Part shown: piece by piece, positions 25,583 to 32,589 of the stretch
How the letters are laid out: the number at the start of each line of letters is the position of its first letter
How positions within the stretch are numbered: position 1 is the stretch's first letter
Source: an uncultured Clostridia bacterium
GTDB taxonomy: Bacteria; Bacillota; Clostridia; TANB77; CAG-508
Assembly: GCA_934162255.1 (NCBI GenBank)
Contig: CAKPIG010000004.1
Location: forward strand, 1-64,000
Direction of reading: 5' to 3'
DNA: 64,000 nt
Notes under the pieces: model-generated
What the model saw: the letters and a program-made list of their open reading frames with translations, nothing else
Databases searched by the model: none
Told to the model about the DNA's origin: nothing
Made by a program: the position numbers and the translations under genes

Positions 25583-26443
25583 ATGAACAATATATTAGAA
25601 GAAACAAAACTTATAATGAAAAAATATAATATAAAAGCAAATAAAGACTTAGGACAAAACTTTTTAATAAGTAACGAAGTTGTAGAAAATATAATTAATT
25701 GTAGCCAAATAGAAGATGATGACATGATAATAGAGATAGGACCAGGTTTAGGAGTATTAACAAAATATCTATTGCAAAAGGCTAAAAAAGTAATATGTAT
25801 AGAATTAGACTATAAAATGATAAGAATATTAAAAGATAGATTTGAAAGTCAGACAAATCTAGAAATAATCAATGGGGATGTTCTAAAGGTTAATCTGAAA
25901 GAAATAATAGACAATAATAAAAAAGAACTTGGAATAAAAAAAGTAAAAGTAGTAGCTAATTTGCCTTATTATATAACAACACCAATAATAATGAAACTAT
26001 TAGAAGAAAAGTTAGATATAGATAGTATAACTGTAATGATTCAAAAAGAAGTTGCTGATAGATTAATAGAAACTCCTGGTGGAAAAAATACAGGAGCAAT
26101 AACATATACAGTATATTATTATTGTAAGTCAGAAAAAATAATGGAAGTACCTAATAATTCATTCATACCTGAACCAGAAGTAACATCTGAAGTAATAAGA
26201 ATGAATTTAAGAAAAAAGCCAGCAGTTGATATTGAAAATGCCAAAGTAATGTTCATGATAATAAAAAGTGCTTTTATGCAAAGAAGAAAAACACTTTTAA
26301 ATGCATTAACAAATACAAAAGTATTTATTAACAAAAATGAAGGAATGGAAATATTGAAAAAACTAAATCTAGATGAAAATATTAGAGCGGAAAACTTAAC
26401 ATTACAGGATTTTGCCAATATTGCAAATGAAATAATAAAATAA
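25583..26443 (+). CDS. rsmA: 16S rRNA (adenine1518/1519-N6)-dimethyltransferase
   Basis: A 286-residue KsgA/RsmA-type methyltransferase that dimethylates two adenines near the 3' end of 16S rRNA late in 30S assembly. KDLGQNFL near residue 20, IIEIGPGLGVLTKYL near 49 (SAM motif I) and VANLPYYITTPI near 131 (the NLPY catalytic motif) are present, with the C-terminal helical domain. It starts 30 bases after a good promoter and precedes fmt by 13 bases. Confidence 0.96.
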   Translation: MNNILEETKLIMKKYNIKANKDLGQNFLISNEVVENIINCSQIEDDDMIIEIGPGLGVLTKYLLQKAKKVICIELDYKMIRILKDRFESQTNLEIINGDVLKVNLKEIIDNNKKELGIKKVKVVANLPYYITTPIIMKLLEEKLDIDSITVMIQKEVADRLIETPGGKNTGAITYTVYYYCKSEKIMEVPNNSFIPEPEVTSEVIRMNLRKKPAVDIENAKVMFMIIKSAFMQRRKTLLNALTNTKVFINKNEGMEILKKLNLDENIRAENLTLQDFANIANEIIK

Positions 26444-26456
26444 GGAGAGAAAAACA

Positions 26457-27401
26457 ATGAAAATTGTATTTATGGGAACCCCCGATTTTGCAAAAGACTC
26501 ATTAGAAGCAATTTATAATGCAGGACATACAATCTTAGGAGTTGTAACAAATCCCGATAAGCCGAAAGGAAGAGGAATGCAAATGATTGCATCTCCTGTA
26601 AAAGAATATGCATTAGAAAAAAATCTTATGATATATCAACCTGAAAAAATAAAAAATAATATTGAATTTATTGAAAATATAAAACAGCTAAATCCTGATG
26701 TTATATGTGTAGTGGCATATGGAAAAATATTACCTGAAGAAATATTAAAAATTCCTAAAAAAGGATGTATAAATGTACATGGCTCATTACTACCACAATA
26801 TAGAGGAGCTGCGCCAATACAATGGGCTGTATTAAATGGAGATAAAACTACAGGAATAACAACAATGTATATGGACGTAGGAATGGATACAGGAGATATG
26901 ATATTAAGAAAAGAGGTTCAAATAGGAAATGATGAAACAACAGGAGAACTATGGGAAAGGCTCTCAAAAATAGGTGCAGAATTATTAGTAGAAACATTAG
27001 AAAAGATAGAAAATGGAAGTGCACCAAGAATACCGCAGGGAAATGATTTTTCAATAGCTCCAATGTTAAATAAAGAAATATCAAAAATAAAATGGAATGA
27101 AAAAAATTCAGAACAAGTAAAAAATCTAGTAAGAGGACTTAATCCAATATTAGGAACATATTCTTATATGAATGGTAAGAAAATAAAATTTTGGAAAGTA
27201 GAATCATTATCAGATGATGAAAAAAGTGTTGATAAAATTCCTGGAACAGTAGTAAAATCGGACAGTAAAGATGGACTATATATAAAATGCAAGAATGGAA
27301 TAGTAAAAGTAATTGAAATTCAAGGAGAAAATGCAAAGAAAATGAATATTAAAGATTTCTTAAGAGGAAATAAAATAGAAGAAGGAAGCAAATTTGAATA
27401 A
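26457..27401 (+). CDS. fmt: Methionyl-tRNA formyltransferase
   Basis: A 314-residue enzyme that formylates initiator Met-tRNA using 10-formyltetrahydrofolate. The N-terminal Rossmann domain starts MKIVFMGTPDFA; the catalytic region INVHGSLLPQYRGAAPIQWAVLNG (about 103-126) holds the conserved Asn-His pair, followed by TTMYMDVGMDTGDM. The C-terminal tRNA-binding domain (about 205-310) is complete. AAGGAGAG precedes the start. It probably forms an operon with rsmA. Confidence 0.97.
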   Translation: MKIVFMGTPDFAKDSLEAIYNAGHTILGVVTNPDKPKGRGMQMIASPVKEYALEKNLMIYQPEKIKNNIEFIENIKQLNPDVICVVAYGKILPEEILKIPKKGCINVHGSLLPQYRGAAPIQWAVLNGDKTTGITTMYMDVGMDTGDMILRKEVQIGNDETTGELWERLSKIGAELLVETLEKIENGSAPRIPQGNDFSIAPMLNKEISKIKWNEKNSEQVKNLVRGLNPILGTYSYMNGKKIKFWKVESLSDDEKSVDKIPGTVVKSDSKDGLYIKCKNGIVKVIEIQGENAKKMNIKDFLRGNKIEEGSKFE

Positions 27402-27447
27402 AAAAAGACAATAATGAACATAATGTATCTGAAAGAGAGGTGCGATT

Positions 27448-27885
27448 ATGAAAGAAAATATAAAAAAACTAAATGAGCTTCTAAGTAATTTAGAGGTATA
27501 TAATGTAAAATTACAAAATTATCACTGGAATGTTACTGGAAAAGGTTTCTTTACAACACATGAGAAACTAGAAGAATATTATGAAGAGGCAAGAACACAA
27601 ATTGACGAAATAGCAGAACATATACTAGCAATGGGATATCAACCATTAGGCACAATGAAAAGCTTTTTAGAAAGTTCAGAAATAAAAGAAGCTCAAAATG
27701 ATAAAATAAAAACACTTGATATAGTAGAAAAAGTAAAAGAAGATATAGAAATTTTAATGAAAAAAGTAATACAAATAAAACAAAATGCAGAAAAAGATTT
27801 AGATTATGGAACATCAAGCCTTATGGATGAATATATAAAATCATATGCAAAAAAATTATGGATGCTAAAAGAATGTGAAAAATAA
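27448..27885 (+). CDS. dps: Dps family ferritin-like DNA-binding protein
   Basis: A 145-residue four-helix protein. The first helix pair carries the intersubunit ferroxidase ligands: LQNYHWNVTG near residue 23, the THEKLEEYYEEA segment near 36, and DEIAEHILAMG near 52. Dps proteins oxidise and store iron in a dodecamer and protect DNA from peroxide. The length is typical for a Dps core. AGAGAGGTG lies just before the ATG. No peroxide-regulator site was recognised. Confidence 0.9.
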   Translation: MKENIKKLNELLSNLEVYNVKLQNYHWNVTGKGFFTTHEKLEEYYEEARTQIDEIAEHILAMGYQPLGTMKSFLESSEIKEAQNDKIKTLDIVEKVKEDIEILMKKVIQIKQNAEKDLDYGTSSLMDEYIKSYAKKLWMLKECEK

Positions 27886-27896
27886 TTCAAAAGATA

Positions 27897-27925
27897 TTGA
27901 AAAAAACATAGAAATATGTTATACC
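27897..27925 (+). promoter_or_regulatory. pyrG promoter
   Basis: TTGAAA (27897-27902), a 17-bp spacer and TATACC (27920-27925) with an extended TGT. The start of transcription is expected near 27931-27933, at an A/G-rich sequence. Confidence 0.65.
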
Positions 27926-27933
27926 TAAAGAAG

Positions 27934-27989
27934 ATAGATTAAAAAAAAACCGAATTTTTCGGAATAATATTTTTTAATCTATTTTTTTT
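27934..27989 (+). terminator. Attenuator-like terminator in the pyrG leader
   Basis: ATAGATTAAAAAA (27934-27946) pairs with TTTTTTAATCTAT (27970-27982). An inner hairpin CCGAA/TTCGG (27950-27962) is nested, and eight T residues follow. It lies between promoter and gene, so transcription of pyrG must read through it, as in pyrG attenuation of other Firmicutes. Confidence 0.8.
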
Positions 27990-28007
27990 ATTTTAGGAGG
28001 TAGTAGA

Positions 28008-29612
28008 ATGAACACAAAATACGTATTTGTAACAGGTGGAGTTGTTTCAGGTTTAGGAAAGGGAATAACAGCAGCATCAATAGGAAGATTATTAAAAAAT
28101 AGAGGATATAAAGTAACAATACAAAAATTTGACCCATATATAAATGTAGATCCAGGGACTATGAGTCCGTATGAACATGGAGAAGTATTTGTAACAGATG
28201 ATGGAGCTGAAACGGATTTAGATTTAGGACATTATGAGAGATTTATTGATGAAAATTTAACTAAAAACTCTAGTGTTACTATGGGAAAAATATATTCAAG
28301 TGTAATAGAAAAAGAAAGAAGAGGAGATTATCTTGGAAAAACAGTTCAAGTAATTCCACATATAACGAATGAAATAAAAGAAAAAATATATAGTTTTGAA
28401 AATACTAATATAGATATAGTAATAACTGAAATTGGAGGAACAGTTGGAGACATAGAAGGGCTTTCAATAATAGAAGCAATAAGACAAATTGGACTTGAAA
28501 AAAATCCAGAGGATGTTATATATGTTCATGTAACATTATTGCCATATATTTTGGGCTCAAATGAAATAAAATCAAAACCAACTCAACATTCTGTAAAAGA
28601 ACTACAAAGTCATGGAATAATGCCTAATATATTGGTTTGTAGAACAGAAAGAGACATACCAGATAATATAAGAGAAAAATTAGCTTTATTCTGCAATGTA
28701 AGAAAAACAAGTGTAATCCAAAATAAAACAGCAGATAATTTATATGCTGTACCACTTATGTTAGAAGAAGAAGGGCTTGCAAGAGAAATATGTAATCATT
28801 TAAGATTAGACAAATATGTACCAGATAATAGCAATTGGAAAGAAATGATTGATAATGTAAAAAAAATAGGAAATGAAGAAGTAACAATAGCAATAGTTGG
28901 TAAATACGTAAAATTAGAAGATTCATATTTATCTGTAATAGAAAGTCTTCACCATGCAGGATTTAAAAATCAAGTTAAAGTAGATATAAAACTAATCGAT
29001 AGTGAGAATATAAATAAAGAAAATGCAAAAGAAAAATTGAAGAATATACAAGGAATAATTGTACCTGGAGGATTCGGAAAAAGAGGAATTGAAGGGATGA
29101 TAGAAACAATAGAATATGCAAGAGAAAACAAAATTCCTTTTCTAGGAATATGTTTAGGAATGCAAATGTCAGTTATCGAATTTGCAAGGAATGTTTTAAA
29201 ATTAAAAGATGCAAATTCAGAAGAATTTGATGAAAAAACTAAAAATCCTGTAATCCATATAATGAAAGAGCAAATAGGAATAGACAAAAAAGGTGGAACC
29301 ATGAGACTTGGGGCATATCCATGTATATTAAAAGAAAAAAGTTTAGCAAAAGAATTATATGACAAAGAAAAGATATCAGAAAGGCATAGACATAGATATG
29401 AATATAATAATGAATATAGAGAAAGATTAGAAGAAGCTGGATTAATATGCTCAGGAATATCACCAGATGGAAAACTAGTAGAAATAGTTGAATTACAAAA
29501 TCATCCATACTTTATAGCAAGTCAGTTTCATCCTGAATTAAAATCAAGACCTAATAATCCTGCACCATTATTTTTAGGATTAGTAGAAGCAGCAAAAAAA
29601 ATAAAATTTTAG
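28008..29612 (+). CDS. pyrG: CTP synthase
   Basis: A 534-residue amidoligase making CTP from UTP, ATP and glutamine. The N-terminal synthetase begins KYVFVTGGVVSGLGKGI with its P-loop; the class I glutaminase domain (about 290-530) has GGFGKRG, the nucleophile Cys in LGICLGMQ near residue 382, and the His-Glu pair in FHPELKSRP near the C terminus. AGGAGG lies 7 bases before the ATG. The leader attenuator suggests regulation by CTP level. Confidence 0.97.
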   Translation: MNTKYVFVTGGVVSGLGKGITAASIGRLLKNRGYKVTIQKFDPYINVDPGTMSPYEHGEVFVTDDGAETDLDLGHYERFIDENLTKNSSVTMGKIYSSVIEKERRGDYLGKTVQVIPHITNEIKEKIYSFENTNIDIVITEIGGTVGDIEGLSIIEAIRQIGLEKNPEDVIYVHVTLLPYILGSNEIKSKPTQHSVKELQSHGIMPNILVCRTERDIPDNIREKLALFCNVRKTSVIQNKTADNLYAVPLMLEEEGLAREICNHLRLDKYVPDNSNWKEMIDNVKKIGNEEVTIAIVGKYVKLEDSYLSVIESLHHAGFKNQVKVDIKLIDSENINKENAKEKLKNIQGIIVPGGFGKRGIEGMIETIEYARENKIPFLGICLGMQMSVIEFARNVLKLKDANSEEFDEKTKNPVIHIMKEQIGIDKKGGTMRLGAYPCILKEKSLAKELYDKEKISERHRHRYEYNNEYRERLEEAGLICSGISPDGKLVEIVELQNHPYFIASQFHPELKSRPNNPAPLFLGLVEAAKKIKF

Positions 29613-29681
29613 TTCTTATTTACATAGAAATGAATAAAATAAAGATGAATGTGAACTTTATGTGAAAAATAAATAAAAGTA

Positions 29682-29710
29682 TTGACATTATGAAAAAATG
29701 GGTATATATT
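29682..29710 (+). promoter_or_regulatory. groESL promoter
   Basis: A perfect TTGACA (29682-29687), a 17-bp spacer and TATATT (29705-29710). Transcription would begin inside the CIRCE-like repeat. Confidence 0.8.
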
Positions 29711-29742
29711 ATTAGCAGTCAACAAATAAGACTGCTAATAAT
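29708..29742 (+). promoter_or_regulatory. CIRCE-type operator (variant) for HrcA
   Basis: TTAGCAGTC (29712-29720), nine bases, GACTGCTAA (29730-29738). The consensus CIRCE is TTAGCACTC-N9-GAGTGCTAA, so one position differs in both arms and symmetry is kept. Symmetry extends to 13-bp arms (29708-29720 and 29730-29742). Its place at the transcription start fits repression by HrcA. Confidence 0.85.
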
Positions 29743-29760
29743 ATTGAGGAGGTAATAAAA

Positions 29761-30042
29761 ATGATAAAACCATTATCAGACAGAGTATTAGTAAAAATGA
29801 AAGAAAGTGAAGAAACAACTAAAAGTGGAATAATACTTGCAAGTACAGCAAAAGAAAAACCACAAACTGCAGAAGTAATAGAAGTAGGTCCAGGAAAAAC
29901 TATAAATGGAAAAATAGAAGAAATGTCAGTAAAAAAAGGAGATACTGTTATTGTAAGTAAATATTCAGGAACAGAAGTAAAATATGAAGGCGAAGAATAT
30001 GTTATTTTAAGAGAAGAAGACATATTAGCTGTTATTGAATAG
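29761..30042 (+). CDS. groES: Co-chaperonin GroES
   Basis: A 93-residue 10-kDa chaperonin that caps the GroEL ring. The N-terminal IKPLSDRVLVKM, the mobile-loop region TTKSGIILA near residue 20, and the C-terminal YVILREEDILAVIE are conserved. GAGGAGG precedes the ATG. It is first in the groES-groEL operon under the CIRCE-type operator, so heat induction by loss of HrcA repression is expected. Confidence 0.97.
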   Translation: MIKPLSDRVLVKMKESEETTKSGIILASTAKEKPQTAEVIEVGPGKTINGKIEEMSVKKGDTVIVSKYSGTEVKYEGEEYVILREEDILAVIE

Positions 30043-30058
30043 AAAGGAAGGATGAATT

Positions 30059-31696
30059 ATGTCAAAACAAATAAGATTTGGAGAAGACGCAAGAAAATCA
30101 TTGTTAGAAGGTGTTAATAAATTAGCAGATACTGTAAAGGTAACATTAGGCCCAAAAGGAAGAAATGTAGTGCTAGATAAAAGCTTTGGCTCACCATTAA
30201 TAACAAATGATGGAGTAACTATTGCAAAAGAAATTGAATTAGAAGATAAATTTGAAAATATGGGGGCTAGATTAGTAAAAGAAGTATCAACAAAAACAAA
30301 TGATATTGCAGGAGATGGAACTACAACAGCAACCGTATTAGCTCAAGCGATGATAAAAGAAGGAGTGAAAAATGTTGCTGCAGGAGCGGATCCTATGGCA
30401 ATAAAAAGAGGAATGGAAAAAGCAACAAAAGTTGCTGTAGATGAGTTAAAAGAAATAACATCACCTGTAAATGGAAAAGAAGATATAGCAAGAGTTGCAA
30501 GCATATCAGCAAATAATCAGGAAGTTGGAAATTTAATTGCTGATGCAATGGAAAGAGTATCAAAAGACGGAGTAATAACAATTGAAGAATCAAAAACATC
30601 ACATACTGAATTAAATGTGGTAGAAGGAATGCAATTTGACAAAGGATTTATTTCACCATATATGGTTACAGATACAGAAAAAATGGAGGCTGTTTTAGAT
30701 AATCCATATATATTAATTACAGATAGAAAAATAAGTAATATACAAGAAATACTACCATTATTAGAAAATTTAATGCAATCATCAGGAAAATTAGTGATTA
30801 TTTGTGATGACATCGAAAGTGAAGCATTATCAACTCTAATATTAAATAAATTAAGAGGAGTTCTAAATGTAGTTGCAGTAAAAGCTCCAGGATTTGGAGA
30901 CAAGAGGAAAGCAATGTTAGAAGATATGGCAATTCTAACAGGAGGAGAAGTAATTTCTCAAGACTTAGGAATGGAACTTAAAGACACAAAAATTGAACAA
31001 TTAGGTAGAGCAAAACAAATAAAAGTCCAAAAAGAAAATACAATAATTGTTGATGGAGCTGGAAACAAAGAGGCAATAGCTTCAAGAGTAAGACAAATAA
31101 AAACACAAATAGAAGAAACAAAGAGTGAATTTGACAAAGAAAACTTACAAGAAAGATTAGCAAAAATTGCAGGAGGAGTAGCCGTAATTGGTGTAGGTGC
31201 TGCAACAGAAGTTGAAATGAAAGACAAAAAATTAAGAATAGAAGATGCATTATCAGCAACAAAAGCAGCAGTAGAAGAAGGAATTGTTGCAGGTGGAGGA
31301 ACAGCATATGTAAATATTATTCCAGCTGTAGAAAAAACTGCAAAAATATTAATTGGAGGAGAAAAACTAGGAGCAGAAATTGTTCTAAGAGCATTAGAAG
31401 AACCTGTAAAACAAATAGCTAGAAATGCAGGATTAGAACCTGCGGTAATATTAGAAAATGTAAAAAAATCAGCAGAAGGATTTGGATTTGACGCAGAAAA
31501 AGAACAATATGTAGATATGAAAAAAGCAGGAATAGTTGATCCAACAAAGGTAACAAGAAGTGCATTACAAAATGCTGTATCTGTAGCTTCAATGGTATTA
31601 ACAACAGAAAGCTTAGTTGCAGATGCACCAGAACCAAAAGGTTGTGGATGTGGAAATAACCATGAAATGGATTCAGGAATGGGTGGAATGTATTAA
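30059..31696 (+). CDS. groEL: Chaperonin GroEL
   Basis: A 545-residue 60-kDa chaperonin subunit forming the tetradecameric folding chamber. The ATP-binding GDGTTTATVLAQ near residue 86, the VEEGIVAGGGTAYVN stretch near 405 and a C-terminal tail ending in GMGGMY are visible. The tail also carries CGCGNNHE, a Cys/His-rich stretch not present in the Escherichia coli protein. It starts 16 bases after groES behind AAAGGAAGG. A hairpin terminator follows. Confidence 0.98.
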   Translation: MSKQIRFGEDARKSLLEGVNKLADTVKVTLGPKGRNVVLDKSFGSPLITNDGVTIAKEIELEDKFENMGARLVKEVSTKTNDIAGDGTTTATVLAQAMIKEGVKNVAAGADPMAIKRGMEKATKVAVDELKEITSPVNGKEDIARVASISANNQEVGNLIADAMERVSKDGVITIEESKTSHTELNVVEGMQFDKGFISPYMVTDTEKMEAVLDNPYILITDRKISNIQEILPLLENLMQSSGKLVIICDDIESEALSTLILNKLRGVLNVVAVKAPGFGDKRKAMLEDMAILTGGEVISQDLGMELKDTKIEQLGRAKQIKVQKENTIIVDGAGNKEAIASRVRQIKTQIEETKSEFDKENLQERLAKIAGGVAVIGVGAATEVEMKDKKLRIEDALSATKAAVEEGIVAGGGTAYVNIIPAVEKTAKILIGGEKLGAEIVLRALEEPVKQIARNAGLEPAVILENVKKSAEGFGFDAEKEQYVDMKKAGIVDPTKVTRSALQNAVSVASMVLTTESLVADAPEPKGCGCGNNHEMDSGMGGMY

Positions 31697-31702
31697 ATAG
31701 AT

Positions 31703-31731
31703 AAAGAGTAGGATAAAAAATCCTACTCTTT
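31703..31731 (+). terminator. Terminator after groEL
   Basis: AAAGAGTAGGA (31703-31713) pairs with TCCTACTCTTT (31721-31731). The stem is strong but the T tail is short. Confidence 0.65.
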
Positions 31732-31739
31732 GCGTGTTA

Positions 31740-32087
31740 TTAAATACAAAATGAAATTAACTCAGCTCTAAGAGCTAAAGCTTCATCAACAAGTACTACC
31801 TGATTTAAAAGTTCTTGTTGAAACTGCAACATGCCGTTTAAGTCCAGGCTAACAAAAGTTCTAAGGTCAATGCTAACCCTAAGAGTTGACTTGGAAACTG
31901 AACCAGAAACCTTAGAAATAGTATCTAAATAAGCCATTAAAGAGTCATAGTCTGACTCTTTCATCCATTTGTCAACCTGCTTAAATGGAATAGCAGCTAA
32001 AATGCCCTGTTGAGTAAACTTTTTTGCCCAACTTAAAAACCGAAGATTCCAGTCATTTTCTTTTAACATTTCTTCACTTAATAACAT
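31740..32087 (-). CDS. Uncharacterised small protein, divergent pair member A
   Basis: A 115-residue soluble protein that I do not recognise. It has no signal peptide. It starts MLLSEEMLKENDWNLRFL, is mostly helical in appearance, and its second half is hydrophobic and leucine-rich. Codon use is unlike the neighbours: more T-ending codons and CAG, GGC, AGG and CTT, and fewer A-rich codons. It has AAGGAGGAG upstream and a strong minus-strand promoter (32144-32172). It is divergent from another small unknown gene at 32289, with which it shares a regulatory region. It may be horizontally acquired; this is inference. Confidence 0.7.
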   Translation of the reverse strand: MLLSEEMLKENDWNLRFLSWAKKFTQQGILAAIPFKQVDKWMKESDYDSLMAYLDTISKVSGSVSKSTLRVSIDLRTFVSLDLNGMLQFQQELLNQVVLVDEALALRAELISFCI

Positions 32088-32143
32088 AATACAGTCTCCT
32101 CCTTTATAGATATAAAAGAAAAATAAATTATAATAATATCTTG

Positions 32144-32172
32144 ATTATATAGTATATTATGTCAAAAGTCAA
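32144..32172 (-). promoter_or_regulatory. Promoter for the minus-strand small gene
   Basis: On the minus strand: TTGACT (32172-32167), a 17-bp spacer and a perfect TATAAT (32149-32144). Confidence 0.7.
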
Positions 32173-32213
32173 ATTATGCATATAAAAAACTATATATATA
32201 AAATTTTGCATAG

Positions 32214-32225
32214 TATGTATACATA
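32214..32225. promoter_or_regulatory. Palindrome between divergent promoters
   Basis: TATGTATACATA is a perfect 12-bp palindrome, 2 bp from the -35 box of the plus-strand promoter. A second, 8-bp palindrome TATGCATA (32175-32182) flanks the minus-strand -35 box. Both are operator candidates, though AT-rich palindromes can arise by chance. Confidence 0.4.
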
Positions 32226-32227
32226 AA

Positions 32228-32256
32228 TTGTAAAAAATAATAAAAAGTGATATAAT
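32228..32256 (+). promoter_or_regulatory. Promoter for the plus-strand small gene
   Basis: TTGTAA (32228-32233), a 17-bp spacer and a perfect TATAAT (32251-32256) with an extended TGA. Confidence 0.75.
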
Positions 32257-32288
32257 ATAAATTACAATATATATTTGGAGGTAAAAAA

Positions 32289-32471
32289 ATGAATGCAGTG
32301 AAGAAGGATCAGAAGGAATTGTGGGAACTCCCTGGTTGGGAGAAGAACAAAATTGAAACCTCTGCAATGTCATTTGCAGAGGTATGGGACAATTTAAGAC
32401 TTGGATTAAGAGCCTGGATACAAAAAGATGAGTTTGGAGAAATCCAAATCATGTCACTGAAAATCATTTGA
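32289..32471 (+). CDS. Uncharacterised small protein, divergent pair member B
   Basis: A 60-residue protein that I do not recognise. It is rich in Trp (four: WELPGWEKN, EVWDNL, RAWIQ), lacks a signal peptide or membrane helix, and uses codons rare in the neighbours (AAG, CAG, CTC, ACC, GCC, ATC). A strong promoter, a GGAGGT ribosome binding site 8 bases before the ATG and a perfect terminator all flank it, so it is very likely a real expressed gene. It is divergent from the 115-residue gene at 31740. Confidence 0.7.
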   Translation: MNAVKKDQKELWELPGWEKNKIETSAMSFAEVWDNLRLGLRAWIQKDEFGEIQIMSLKII

Positions 32472-32481
32472 ATCCTAAAAT

Positions 32482-32508
32482 AGAGCACCAAATGGTGCTC
32501 TGTTTTTA
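32482..32508 (+). terminator. Terminator after the small gene
   Basis: AGAGCACCA (32482-32490) pairs perfectly with TGGTGCTCT (32493-32501), followed by GTTTTTATC. Confidence 0.9.
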
Positions 32509-32527
32509 TCAAAAACATTAAAAAAAC

Positions 32528-32556
32528 TTGATTTTACTATAGAAATGCAGTATAAT
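32528..32556 (+). promoter_or_regulatory. alaS promoter
   Basis: TTGATT (32528-32533), a 17-bp spacer and TATAAT (32551-32556). The leader is only about 30 nt, too short for a T-box. Confidence 0.75.
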
Positions 32557-32589
32557 CATATACGAATTTATAGAAAAGGGAGATCAACT

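Noticed and set aside
27926..27940. Reiterative-transcription start (GGGC) at pyrG as in Bacillus
   Set aside because: No G-run is present near the predicted start; the attenuator itself is kept as a feature.
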